The notes: generated from the sequence alone by a model not told the origin. A DNA stretch of 41,793 bases from Microtetraspora niveoalba (GCF_001570405.1 NZ_BBYM01000015.1:1-41793), one strand, 5' to 3'. Numbered from the stretch's first letter, positions 32,159 through 40,087 are shown. Numbers and translations are program-made.

Positions 32159-32959
32159 GTGACGGAGGCCCGGCGGCGGCTGCGGGCCGCGCTCGCCGCC
32201 GGGCGCCGCGTCACCGGCACGTTCGTCAAGCTGCCGACGGCCGACTGCGTGGACCTGGCCCGCCAGGCCGGGTTCGACTTCGTCGTCGTGGACGGCGAGC
32301 ACTCGGCGCTCCCGGACGAGACCGTCCTCGCGCTGGTACGGCACGCCGCCGCGACGGGCCTGCCCGCCCTGGTCCGGGTGCCGTCGGTGGACCCGGCGTG
32401 GGTCAACCGCGTGTTGGAGAGCGGGGCCGCCGGCGTGCAGCTCTCGATGCTGACCCGCGCCGCCGAGACCGCGGCCCTGGTCGCGGCCACCCGCTACGCG
32501 CCGGCCGGGGAACGCAGCGTCAGCCTGGCGCACCCGGCGGCGGGCTTCGGCGCGGCCGACCTGGCCGCGTACCTGGCCGCGGAGGAGCGCGACCCCCCGC
32601 TGCTCGTCGGGCAGATCGAGACCGCCGCGACCCGCGACCCGCTCGCGGACGTCGTACGCGGCCTCGACGTCGCCTTCGTCGGCACCACCGACCTCGCGGT
32701 CAGCCTCGGCCTCGCGAGCACCCCCGGGCACGCGGCGCTCGGGGCGCGGGTCGCCGAGATCGCCGAGGCGGCCCGCGCGGCGGGCACGTCCTTCGGAGGC
32801 TGGGTGGCCCGGCCGGAGGCCGCCCTGGTCGACGCGGCCGGGCTCGGCTCGGCCGCGTACGTCATCGCCGGATCCGACCTGCAGTTCCTCGGATCCGCGC
32901 TGCGCGCGACGGCCGCCCTCGCGCGCGAACTGCCCGGTCCGGACCCCGGGGCCTCGTGA
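32159..32959 (+). CDS. HpcH/HpaI-family class II aldolase
   Basis: 266-residue metal-dependent aldolase that splits 4-hydroxy-2-oxo acids into pyruvate (or glyoxylate) and an aldehyde, the last step of meta-cleavage pathways. Seen: TFVKLPTADCVDLARQAGFD, VVVDGEHSAL, RVPSVDPAWVNRVLESGAAGVQ, QIETAATRDP and VAFVGTTDLAVSLG. The usual GP-x-DLS loop is GTTDLAVS. GTG 32159 is preferred because GGGAG lies 6 nt upstream; a GTG at 32141 that overlaps the previous stop is an alternative and adds six residues. The cupin gene follows after 23 nt. Confidence 0.87.
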   Translation: MTEARRRLRAALAAGRRVTGTFVKLPTADCVDLARQAGFDFVVVDGEHSALPDETVLALVRHAAATGLPALVRVPSVDPAWVNRVLESGAAGVQLSMLTRAAETAALVAATRYAPAGERSVSLAHPAAGFGAADLAAYLAAEERDPPLLVGQIETAATRDPLADVVRGLDVAFVGTTDLAVSLGLASTPGHAALGARVAEIAEAARAAGTSFGGWVARPEAALVDAAGLGSAAYVIAGSDLQFLGSALRATAALARELPGPDPGAS

Positions 32960-32982
32960 GGGAGGCCGAGAAAGGAACGACG

Positions 32983-33357
32983 ATGTTCAGCCAGCACCTG
33001 CACGGCGTCGCCGTGAACTGGGACGACATCCCCGCGACCGAGATCCGTCCCGGCGTGCGGCGCAAGGTGTACTCCACCGACGAGGTCATGCTCGCCTGGC
33101 ACGAGCTGGAGGTCGGGATGACGCTCAACCCGCACCGCCACGACGACTTCGACCAGCTCGTGCTCATCCACCAGGGGCGCTGCACGTACTACGTGGACGG
33201 CGTCGGCCACGAGCTCGGCCCGGGATCGATGTTGCTGGTGCCCAAGGGGGCCGAGCACTACATCGAGCCCATCGAGGGCCCGTGCGTCAACGTGGACGTC
33301 TTCGCGCCCCCGCGCGCGGACTTCCGCGACGCCGTCTGGCTGCCGGACGGCCCCTGA
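32983..33357 (+). CDS. Cupin-domain protein
   Basis: 124-residue single-domain cupin. Motif 1: NPHRHDDFDQLVLIHQG (H-x-H and Gln in the Glu position); motif 2: LLVPKGAEHYIEP. The three His would hold a metal. Small cupins next to aromatic genes act as dioxygenases, isomerases or sensors; here no closer assignment is possible. ATG follows AAAGGAAC. Last gene before the long gap to the Rieske promoter. Confidence 0.82.
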   Translation: MFSQHLHGVAVNWDDIPATEIRPGVRRKVYSTDEVMLAWHELEVGMTLNPHRHDDFDQLVLIHQGRCTYYVDGVGHELGPGSMLLVPKGAEHYIEPIEGPCVNVDVFAPPRADFRDAVWLPDGP

Positions 33358-33644
33358 CCTCCGGAGGCGGCCCCGCCGTACCGGCTTCCGCGCGCCGGGA
33401 CGGCGGGCCGCGCGAGCGTGCCCGCGCTCCCGCGACGACGAACCCCGGTCACCCTCCCGGGCACGGCCCGCGGCGTGAGCGTGCCCGGAGACCGGCGCGG
33501 CGCGTCCGCGGACGCCGACCCGCCGACGCGGAGGGCCCCGCCGGACGGACGCCGCTGGTCGATGTGGAGCTGGGCATCTGCGTCGAACTGCCCGCTGCCC
33601 GGCTTACGCCGTGTAAGGCGCGGACCGGGATGAGCAGGAGCCCC
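33358..33644. other. Intergenic region between cupin gene and Rieske promoter
   Basis: About 290 bp. An 8-bp stem CCGGGCAC (33457-33464) / GTGCCCGG (33481-33488) could end the cupin operon; GAGCGTGCCCG occurs twice in the region. No supported gene on either strand. Confidence 0.45.
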
Positions 33645-33695
33645 TTGACATTCCGGGAGGCACCGGGCCAGCATCACATTGCGAGACGGTATCTC
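33645..33695 (+). promoter_or_regulatory. Promoter and operator site B of the Rieske oxygenase operon
   Basis: TTGACA (33645-33650) with a weak -10 CAGCAT (33669-33674, 18-bp spacer). Operator GAGACGGTATCTC (33683-33695), flanked by C and G, matches the consensus fully and lies over the predicted transcript start, the position expected for repression. Confidence 0.72.
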
Positions 33696-33735
33696 GAATT
33701 CTCGCTCAAATCGCAAGAAGGGCCAGACCGCGGCG

Positions 33736-35094
33736 ATGACGCAGTTGACACACACAGACCCCGGTGGAACGCCCAACCGCTCCCTGGTTCACGAGGACTG
33801 GGACGCGTTGACGTTCAAGGTGCACAGGTCGGCCTACCGGTCGCCCGCCGTGTTCCAGAAGGAGATGTCCCGGATCTGGGGCCACACCTGGCTGTACCTG
33901 GGGCACGAGACCGAGATCCCGAACCCGGGCGACTTCAAGTCCAGGACACTCGGCGGCCGGCCGCTCATCTTCTGCCGCGACTCCTCCGGGAAGGTCCAGG
34001 TGTTCTTCAACGCCTGCACGCACCGGGGCACGATCCTGTGCCGGCACAGCGAGGGCAACACCAAGTTCTTCCAGTGCTTCTACCACGCCTGGGCGTTCAG
34101 CAACTCAGGTGAGCTGGCCGCGCTGCCCGGCGACGAGGCGTACGCCGACGTTCCCGGCTTCAAGGAGCGGCACCGGCTGCGCTCCGTCCCGCGCGTGGAC
34201 AGCCACGAGGGCTTCGTCTTCATCTCCTTCGACCCCAGAGTGCCGGACCTGCTGACCCACCTCGGCGAGGCCGCGCACTACATGTCGCTCACCGCCAAGA
34301 TCGGCCCGCAGGGCATGCAGACCGTCCCCGGCGTCCAGCTCTACTCGGTCAAGGGCAACTGGAAGCTCGCCGTCGAGAACGCCATGGACGGCTACCACTT
34401 CGCCCCCACCCACAACACCTTCGTGGGCTACCTGCGCGAGACCGGCTTCGCCGTCACCGACGACGACCAGTACGCCTACGACCTCGGCGACGGCCACGGC
34501 CTGCTCATCCTGACCGGGCACAACGGCCGCATCGGCATGGTGTGGGAGCCGCGCTTCGGCGAGGCGGAGAAGGAGCGCACGGCCGCCAAGCGGCAGGAGA
34601 TGGAGGAGCGGCTCGGCAAGGAACTCGCCACCGAGGTCGCCGACGCCAGCCGGATCCTGTTCGTGTTCCCCAACCTGCTGCTCTTCGACCTGGAGGCGCT
34701 GACCATCCGGCAGATCGAGCCGGTCGAGGCCGGCCGTACGGACGTGCGGGCCTGGCAGTTCGTCGAGACCGGCGAGCCGGACGAGGTCCGGGCGCTGCGC
34801 ATCAAGACGATGGTCAGCTTCGTCGGGCCCGGAGGGCTCGCCACGCCCGACGACATCGAGGCGTACGAGGCGGTGCAGCGCGGCATCGAGGCCACCGCGG
34901 GCTCGGCCGACCCGGCCTACGACTGGAGCGACATGTCGCGCGGCATGGCCAACGAGAAGCAGGGCAACCAGGGCCGCTCCATCGACGAGGGCGCGATGCG
35001 CAGCTTCTGGCGGCAGTGGTCGCGCCGCGTCGAAGGCGCCCCGGCCCTCGACACGGCCCTCGACACCGCCCTCGACACGGCCCCGGGCGCCTGA
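33736..35094 (+). CDS. Rieske ring-hydroxylating dioxygenase, alpha subunit
   Basis: 452-residue catalytic subunit. Rieske 2Fe-2S site: C94-T-H96 in NACTHRGTILC and C114-F-Y-H117 in QCFYHAW. Mononuclear iron: H221 and H226 in NAMDGYHFAPTH, with the third ligand probably in TPDDIEAYEAVQRG. It adds O2 to an aromatic ring using electrons from a ferredoxin. No cis-dihydrodiol dehydrogenase gene is nearby, so the product may rearomatise by itself (as for anthranilate- or salicylate-type substrates; inference). The C-terminus ends in three ALDT units encoded by a 12-bp tandem repeat. ATG 33736 has no strong ribosome site. First gene of a four-gene operon. Confidence 0.93.
   Translation: MTQLTHTDPGGTPNRSLVHEDWDALTFKVHRSAYRSPAVFQKEMSRIWGHTWLYLGHETEIPNPGDFKSRTLGGRPLIFCRDSSGKVQVFFNACTHRGTILCRHSEGNTKFFQCFYHAWAFSNSGELAALPGDEAYADVPGFKERHRLRSVPRVDSHEGFVFISFDPRVPDLLTHLGEAAHYMSLTAKIGPQGMQTVPGVQLYSVKGNWKLAVENAMDGYHFAPTHNTFVGYLRETGFAVTDDDQYAYDLGDGHGLLILTGHNGRIGMVWEPRFGEAEKERTAAKRQEMEERLGKELATEVADASRILFVFPNLLLFDLEALTIRQIEPVEAGRTDVRAWQFVETGEPDEVRALRIKTMVSFVGPGGLATPDDIEAYEAVQRGIEATAGSADPAYDWSDMSRGMANEKQGNQGRSIDEGAMRSFWRQWSRRVEGAPALDTALDTALDTAPGA
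35044..35079 (+). repeat. 12-bp tandem repeat inside the Rieske alpha gene end
   Basis: GCCCTCGACACG, GCCCTCGACACC, GCCCTCGACACG in frame at 35044, 35056 and 35068, adding three ALDT units to the C-terminal tail. Recent slippage in a non-essential tail is likely. Confidence 0.8.
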
Positions 35095-35140
35095 GCGGCC
35101 GGAACGGGTGGAGAGCATGGACCAGCGTAAGGAGAGCACC

Positions 35141-35629
35141 ATGGGCCGCCGCACAGTGACCAGGGCGGAAGCGGAGGACTTCCTCTACCGGGAGGCGCTG
35201 CTGCTCGACGAGTGGCGCCTGGACGAGTGGCTGACCCTCTTCGAGGAGGGCGGCCGCATGGAGGTCACCACCACCGACTGGAACGGGTGGGACAGCTCCT
35301 CGGCCGGCGCCTTCATGTGCGACGACTACGGCCTGCTCAAGGCCAGGGTGAAGCGGCTCAAGAGCCGGAAGGCGCACGCCGAGAACCCGCACTCCCGCAC
35401 CCATCGGATGATCTCCAACGTGATCATCCTGGAGCAGGGGGACGAGACGGCCTGGGTCGCCGCCAACTTCATCATCCACCGCTACCGGGACAACCAGGAG
35501 TTCACGTACGTCGGCCGCTACGAGCACGTCCTGCTCGTCGACGACGAGGGGCTCAGGTTCCGGCTCCGCAGATCGATCCCGACCATGGAGACCATGGCCC
35601 CGGGCGCCCGGCTGAGCTTCATCCTCTGA
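35141..35629 (+). CDS. Rieske ring-hydroxylating dioxygenase, beta subunit
   Basis: 162-residue small subunit with the NTF2-like fold of ring-hydroxylating oxygenases: AEDFLYREALLLDEWRLDEWLTLF at the start (cut here by wording, residues 8-31), then RTHRMISNVIILEQGD and NFIIHRYRDNQEFTYVGRYEH, and the closing RFRLRRSIPTMETM. It forms alpha3beta3 hexamers with the preceding protein. Of three in-frame starts (35108, 35117, 35141), the last has AAGGAG at 7 nt and gives the conventional N-terminus. Confidence 0.9.
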   Translation: MGRRTVTRAEAEDFLYREALLLDEWRLDEWLTLFEEGGRMEVTTTDWNGWDSSSAGAFMCDDYGLLKARVKRLKSRKAHAENPHSRTHRMISNVIILEQGDETAWVAANFIIHRYRDNQEFTYVGRYEHVLLVDDEGLRFRLRRSIPTMETMAPGARLSFIL

Positions 35630-35639
35630 GGCGGCGACC

Positions 35640-35933
35640 GTGATCAGGCACACGCTGGTGTTCCGGTTCCGCGACGACGTCCCGGAGGAGACCGTCGCCG
35701 CCGTCCTCGCGGAGCTGGACACCTTCCCGGCGAAGTACCCCACGATGCGCAACTGGGCCAGCGGGCGCAACATCAGCACCCGCGACACCACCATGACGCA
35801 CGGGTTCGTCGTCGAGTTCGACTCCGAGCGCGACCTCCTCGACTACCTCGGCAGCGACTCGCACGAGGAGTTCGTGCGGGAGCGCTGGCGCCCGGTGATC
35901 GACCGGCAGGCGATCGTCACCTTCGCGTACTGA
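35640..35933 (+). CDS. Dabb (stress-responsive A/B barrel) domain protein
   Basis: 97-residue dimeric alpha/beta-barrel protein: MIRHTLVFRFRDDVPEETV at the N-terminus, MTHGFVVEFDSERDLLDYL in the middle and HEEFVRERWRPVIDRQAIVTFAY at the end (the last ~23 residues). Relatives cyclise or tautomerise small aromatic or polyketide compounds (olivetolic acid cyclase type) or have no known activity. GTG start 10 nt after the beta subunit. Between oxygenase and extradiol genes, a role as tautomerase or isomerase of ring intermediates is plausible. Confidence 0.85.
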   Translation: MIRHTLVFRFRDDVPEETVAAVLAELDTFPAKYPTMRNWASGRNISTRDTTMTHGFVVEFDSERDLLDYLGSDSHEEFVRERWRPVIDRQAIVTFAY

Positions 35934-35974
35934 CGTGCGCACTCCCTACGACCACGAACCGATGAGGAACCACC

Positions 35975-36865
35975 ATGACGACTGACGGCGCCCGCCGCAG
36001 GGGGCCCCACAGCATGGAGTACGCGAGGATCCTGGTCCCGGACATGGCCGAGACCATCGAGTTCCTGCGCTACCACGTCGGCCTCCAGCTGGAGCGGCAC
36101 ACCGACGAGTACGCGTACCTCCGCGCCGACATCGAACACCACTGCGTCGAGCTGATCGCCGACCCGAGCCTCCCGGCGTCGCACACCGTCGCCGTCGGCT
36201 ACAGCGTCGAGTCCGCCGAGCTGCTCGCCGACCTGCGCGACCGGGTGAGCGCCGCCGGCCTGGAGGTGCTGCCGCTCCAGGACCGGATGAAGGGCCTGTG
36301 CCAGGACGGCTTCGCCGTACGCGACCCGAACGGCCTGATCGTCGAGCTGTTCACCGAGTTCCAGGAGTACGCGGAGCCGCCGACGATCGAGCTGCGCCCG
36401 CTCAAGCTGGTGCACCCCTTCCTCGCCACCGACAAGTACGACGAGTGCCTGCGGTTCTACACCGAGGTCCTCGGGTTCCAGGTCTCGGACTACGTCGGCG
36501 ACATCTCGGCGTTCCTCCGCTCGGAGGACCGGTTCCACCACAGCCTCGCGCTGCAGCGGAACAAGGAGTACTTCGTCGCCCACCTGTGCTTCATGATGAA
36601 GAGCTTCGACCATGTGATGCGGGGCCGGGCGCGGGCGCTGTACAAGAAGGTGCCGATCGCCTCCGACCTGGTCAACCACTCCGCGTCGACGTCGATCGCG
36701 TTCTACATGTTCGAGCCCAAGCACGGTCCGAGGTACGAGCTGTGCGACGGCCACCGGGTCTTCACCCCGGAGGAGCACGAGACGCACCGGCCGCGCCGCA
36801 TGGTCGCCGACCCGCGCAACATCGACGTGTGGCGCGCGGCCGACAACGACTGGGACCGCTTCTGA
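35975..36865 (+). CDS. Extradiol (catechol-type) ring-cleavage dioxygenase, type I
   Basis: 296-residue two-domain VOC protein. The catalytic C-terminal domain keeps all three Fe(II)/Mn ligands: H147 in LKLVHPFLATDKYDE, H203 in EYFVAHLCFMM, and E255 in GPRYELCDG, together with RFHHSLALQ before the second one. The N-terminal domain (about 14-130) has the same fold without ligands. It would cleave a catechol, made by the Rieske enzyme, next to its hydroxyls to a semialdehyde or keto-enol acid. ATG has GAGGAAC upstream. The last codons and stop are part of a 44-bp tandem repeat, and a terminator follows. Confidence 0.9.
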   Translation: MTTDGARRRGPHSMEYARILVPDMAETIEFLRYHVGLQLERHTDEYAYLRADIEHHCVELIADPSLPASHTVAVGYSVESAELLADLRDRVSAAGLEVLPLQDRMKGLCQDGFAVRDPNGLIVELFTEFQEYAEPPTIELRPLKLVHPFLATDKYDECLRFYTEVLGFQVSDYVGDISAFLRSEDRFHHSLALQRNKEYFVAHLCFMMKSFDHVMRGRARALYKKVPIASDLVNHSASTSIAFYMFEPKHGPRYELCDGHRVFTPEEHETHRPRRMVADPRNIDVWRAADNDWDRF

Positions 36866-36961
36866 CCAGGCGGTTTCCATGACGGCTCTCCGGCCGGGAC
36901 CGCTTCTGACCAGGCGGTTTCCCGGACGGCTCACCGGTCGGGACCGCTTCTGACCAGGCGG
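36852..36961 (+). repeat. 44-bp tandem repeat covering the 3' end of the extradiol gene
   Basis: An exact 22-bp segment beginning GGGACCGCTTCTGACC occurs at 36852, 36896 and 36940 (period 44 bp). The first copy is the coding end (W-D-R-F-stop); the intervening 22 bases are also similar. The gene's 3' end has been duplicated twice into the trailer. Confidence 0.88.
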
Positions 36962-36964
36962 CAC

Positions 36965-36999
36965 GGCGCGGGATCCCCTACCGGCGGGGACCCCGCGCC
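36965..36999. terminator. Terminator hairpin of the Rieske operon and the convergent reductase gene
   Basis: GGCGCGGGATCCCC (36965-36978) pairs with GGGGACCCCGCGCC (36986-36999) except for one A-C mismatch; loop of 7 nt. Lies between two convergent operons and marks the right edge of the catabolic island. Confidence 0.8.
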
Positions 37000-37026
37000 G
37001 CGCCGCCGCCCGATCAGCGCCCCCGA

Positions 37027-38025
37027 CTACGGCCGGCTCGTCGGGCTCACCGTCTTGCCCGGGTCGCGCTCGACCACCGGGTCGAGGATCTCGTCGATCC
37101 TGCGCATCGTGTCGCCGTCGAGCTTGACCCCCGACGCCTTGACGTTGTCGCGGATCTGCTCGGGACGGCTGGCGCCCACGATGGCCGACGACACGTTCGG
37201 GTTCTGCAGCACCCACGCCACGGCGAGCTGGGCCATCGTCAGCCCGTGGTCGGCCGCGACCGGCCGCAGCTCCTGCACCCGGCGCAGCACGTCGTCGCGC
37301 AGCATCCGGTCGATGAACCCCGACCCCGCCTCGTCGGTGGCCCGCGACCCGGCGGGCGGCGGCTGCCCGGGCAGGTACTTGCCGGTCAGCACGCCCTGCG
37401 CGATCGGCGACCACACGATCTGGCCGAGCCCCTCGCGCTCGCTCAGCGGCACCACCTCGGCCTCGATCACCCGCCACAACATCGAGTACTGCGGCTGGTT
37501 GGACACGATGCGGTCGAAGCCCATCTCGTCGGCGATCTTCAGGGCGCGGGCGATCTGGTCGGCGCTCCACTCGCTGACGCCGACGTAGAGCACCTTGCCC
37601 TGCCGTACCAGGTCGTCGAAGGCCCGGAGGGTCTCCTCCAGCGGCGTCTCGACGTCGAACCGGTGCGCCTGGTAGAGGTCCACGTAGTCGGTGCCGAGCC
37701 GCCGCAGCGATCCGTTGACCGACTCCATGATGTGCTTGCGCGACAGGCCGCGGTCGTTGCGGCCGGGCCCGGTCGGCCAGTAGACCTTGGTGAAGATCTC
37801 CAGCGACTCCCGGCGCACCCCCTTCAGGGCGCGGCCGAGCACCTCCTCGGCTCTCGTGCCCGCGTAGACGTCCGCGGTGTCGAAGGTCGTGATCCCCTCG
37901 TCGAGGGCCGCGCGCACGCACGCGTGCGCGGCGTCCTCCTCGACCTGGGAACCGTGGGTGATCCAGTTGCCGTAGCTGATCTCACTGACCATGAGACCGC
38001 TGCGGCCGAGATGGCGGAATTCCAT
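37027..38025 (-). CDS. Aldo/keto reductase
   Basis: 332-residue NADPH-dependent oxidoreductase with the (beta/alpha)8 AKR fold, of the Kv-beta/general-stress-like group. Catalytic tetrad: Asp and Tyr in FDTADVYAGTRAEEVLG, Lys in IFTKVYW, His in YQAHRFD. Cofactor-phosphate loop SAIVGASRPEQIRDN near the C-terminus. Starts ATG 38025, 28 nt downstream of the multicopper oxidase stop on the same strand, so both are one unit. Reduces aldehydes or ketones; substrate unknown. No island operator precedes this unit. Confidence 0.9.
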   Translation of the reverse strand: MEFRHLGRSGLMVSEISYGNWITHGSQVEEDAAHACVRAALDEGITTFDTADVYAGTRAEEVLGRALKGVRRESLEIFTKVYWPTGPGRNDRGLSRKHIMESVNGSLRRLGTDYVDLYQAHRFDVETPLEETLRAFDDLVRQGKVLYVGVSEWSADQIARALKIADEMGFDRIVSNQPQYSMLWRVIEAEVVPLSEREGLGQIVWSPIAQGVLTGKYLPGQPPPAGSRATDEAGSGFIDRMLRDDVLRRVQELRPVAADHGLTMAQLAVAWVLQNPNVSSAIVGASRPEQIRDNVKASGVKLDGDTMRRIDEILDPVVERDPGKTVSPTSRP

Positions 38026-38053
38026 ACGGGGAACAGTAGGACAACTCGTCGAA

Positions 38054-40087
38054 TCAGGCGGGGTGCTGGTGCGCCAGCCGCAGCGCGGCGATCCCGGGCG
38101 GGAAGACGATGATCGGCCGCATCATCCCCACATCCTGGTGCTCCAGGAGGTGGCAGTGGTAGGCGTACCGCCCGGTGCCGCCCTCGAACGTGCCGGCGAT
38201 CTCCACGACCTCCGCGTCGCCGAGCCGGACCACGTCCTTCCAGCCCTTCTCGCCCTCCTCGACCACGCCCGCCTCCTTGAACTCGATGGGACGGGTGGTG
38301 CCGCAGAGCTTCATGTCGAACCCGCTGACGTCGTAGACGTCCCGCGACAGGATCTGGAAGCGCATCAGGTGGATGTGCATCGGGTGCAGCGCCGTGGCGA
38401 CGTTGATGAACGTCCACTGCTCGCACTTGCCCAGCTCGCCGTAGAAGTTCACGGTGTCGTCCGGGTTGCGGGAGATCCGGCGGAAGGTCCGCAACCCGCC
38501 GTCCGGCCCCCGGAGCTGCACCACCCCGTCCGACGGGACCTTCACCGACGCCGCGTCCACCTCCTCCATCTCCCACATCTCGGAATGCCGCCCGCCGAGC
38601 ACCTTCGTCGCGACGATCCGGTGGTGGCGGTCCGCGGGGAGCGCGCCGTACGTCAGGCGGGTGAAGGTGGACGAGAGCACCGGGGGAGGGGTGAACGGAT
38701 CGGCCACCCCCTCGGCCGCCACCCTGAACTGCATCATCTCCGGGTACGGCAGGCCGGGCGTGGGCACCCCCGGAGCCGACTCCCGCGAGATCGGTGGGGC
38801 GGGCGGGTTGTCGTCGAGAACGTTCACCAGCCGCAGCCGCCGCCCGCCGCATCCGGAGAAGTCGACCAGGATGTCGGCCCGCTCCCCGGGGGACAGGATG
38901 AGCGGCGAGTCCACGGGCACGGGCGCGGGCAGGAGCCCGGCGTCCGACCCGATCTGCCGCATCGCCCCCTTCACCGGTCGCCCGGTCCCCTCGTCGATGA
39001 TCATCATGTGGTAGGTGCGGGTGTTGCAGGCGTTGAGCAGCCGGAACCGGTACCACGCCGGCTCCACGTCCAGGTAGGGCCAGATCGTGCCGTTCACCAG
39101 CGTGTACGGCCCGCGGAACCCGGCCGTGATGTACGGCGGGCCGGCCTCCGCGTAGGTCACCTTGTGCAGCAGCCGGCCGGTGAGCAGGCCGTCGGCGTCC
39201 ACCTCGAAGTTGCGGTCGGTGATGACCAGGGGGATCTCGCGGTCGCCGCCCGGCAGCCCCAGGCGGTCCTCCTCGTCGTCCCTGATGAGGTACATGCCGA
39301 TCAGGCCCGCGAACAGCGTCCACGTCGAGACGTGCATCGAGTGGTCGTGGTACCACAGGGTCGACGCCGGCTGGTCGTTCAGATACTCCACGATCTGCGT
39401 CTCGCCGGGGAACTGCCCGTTCTCCGACCATCCGTCCTGGCCCGCCCCGGTGACCGCGCCGTGCAGGTGCACGACCAGCCACGGCGGGATCGCCGCCACG
39501 TCCGCCCGCGGCGTCCCCCCGCTCAGCCCCGGCACGACGTACGGGTTGGGCTGGACCCCCACGGGCGCGTAGATCTCCACCGCGGTGACCGGCACCCGCT
39601 CGTCCTCGACGGCGTTCCGCCAGGCCACCTCGAGCCGCTGCCCGCGCCGCACCTCGATCGTCGGGCCGGGGAAGTGGCCGCCGTAGGTCCACAACCGCGT
39701 CGGCGGGAGCTGCGCGTGCAGCCGCCGGTCCACCGAGCGCATCTCTATGGTCAGCCGCTCGCCGTCCGGCCGGATCACCGGCGGGACGCACAGCGCGTCC
39801 ACGAACGGCGTGAGTTTCGCGGTGATCCCCTCGGCCGCCCCGGCCCCGCCGGTGTTCACCGGCGCCGCGGGAGGGGAGCCGCCGGGCCCCGGGGAGTGTG
39901 GCGTGTGATCCGGCGCGGGGATGTGTCCGGAGGCGCCGTGCGCCGAGCCGGCGTGCGGATCGTCGCCCGCTCCGAGCGCACGCGCCGTGCCCCGCCGGGT
40001 GGCGGCCTGCGCTCCTCCGCCCGCGCCCGCCGCCGCCGCCGCGAGTCCCGCGGCCACGCCCCAGAATCCCCGCCTGCTGGTCCTCAT
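38054..40087 (-). CDS. Tat-exported multicopper oxidase (laccase/phenoxazinone synthase-like)
   Basis: 677-residue three-cupredoxin-domain oxidase. N-terminal twin-arginine signal SRRGFWG followed by an Ala/Gly-rich hydrophobic stretch, then a Pro/His-rich linker up to about residue 85. Copper motifs in order: VVHLHGAV, WYHDHSMH, HPMHIHLM and HCHLLEHQDVGMM; the last supplies the type-1 Cys, His and Met. The size and spacing resemble phenoxazinone synthase/CotA-like enzymes that oxidise o-aminophenols or phenols with O2. ATG 40087 starts exactly at the Tat signal. Upstream is a divergent SUKH-type gene; the aldo/keto reductase follows. Confidence 0.9.
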   Translation of the reverse strand: MRTSRRGFWGVAAGLAAAAAGAGGGAQAATRRGTARALGAGDDPHAGSAHGASGHIPAPDHTPHSPGPGGSPPAAPVNTGGAGAAEGITAKLTPFVDALCVPPVIRPDGERLTIEMRSVDRRLHAQLPPTRLWTYGGHFPGPTIEVRRGQRLEVAWRNAVEDERVPVTAVEIYAPVGVQPNPYVVPGLSGGTPRADVAAIPPWLVVHLHGAVTGAGQDGWSENGQFPGETQIVEYLNDQPASTLWYHDHSMHVSTWTLFAGLIGMYLIRDDEEDRLGLPGGDREIPLVITDRNFEVDADGLLTGRLLHKVTYAEAGPPYITAGFRGPYTLVNGTIWPYLDVEPAWYRFRLLNACNTRTYHMMIIDEGTGRPVKGAMRQIGSDAGLLPAPVPVDSPLILSPGERADILVDFSGCGGRRLRLVNVLDDNPPAPPISRESAPGVPTPGLPYPEMMQFRVAAEGVADPFTPPPVLSSTFTRLTYGALPADRHHRIVATKVLGGRHSEMWEMEEVDAASVKVPSDGVVQLRGPDGGLRTFRRISRNPDDTVNFYGELGKCEQWTFINVATALHPMHIHLMRFQILSRDVYDVSGFDMKLCGTTRPIEFKEAGVVEEGEKGWKDVVRLGDAEVVEIAGTFEGGTGRYAYHCHLLEHQDVGMMRPIIVFPPGIAALRLAHQHPA

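Noticed and set aside
8835-36999. Mobile element boundaries around the catabolic island
   Set aside because: No integrase, transposase, tRNA target or flanking direct repeats could be seen, and composition is similar to the flanks; island here means a functional block only.
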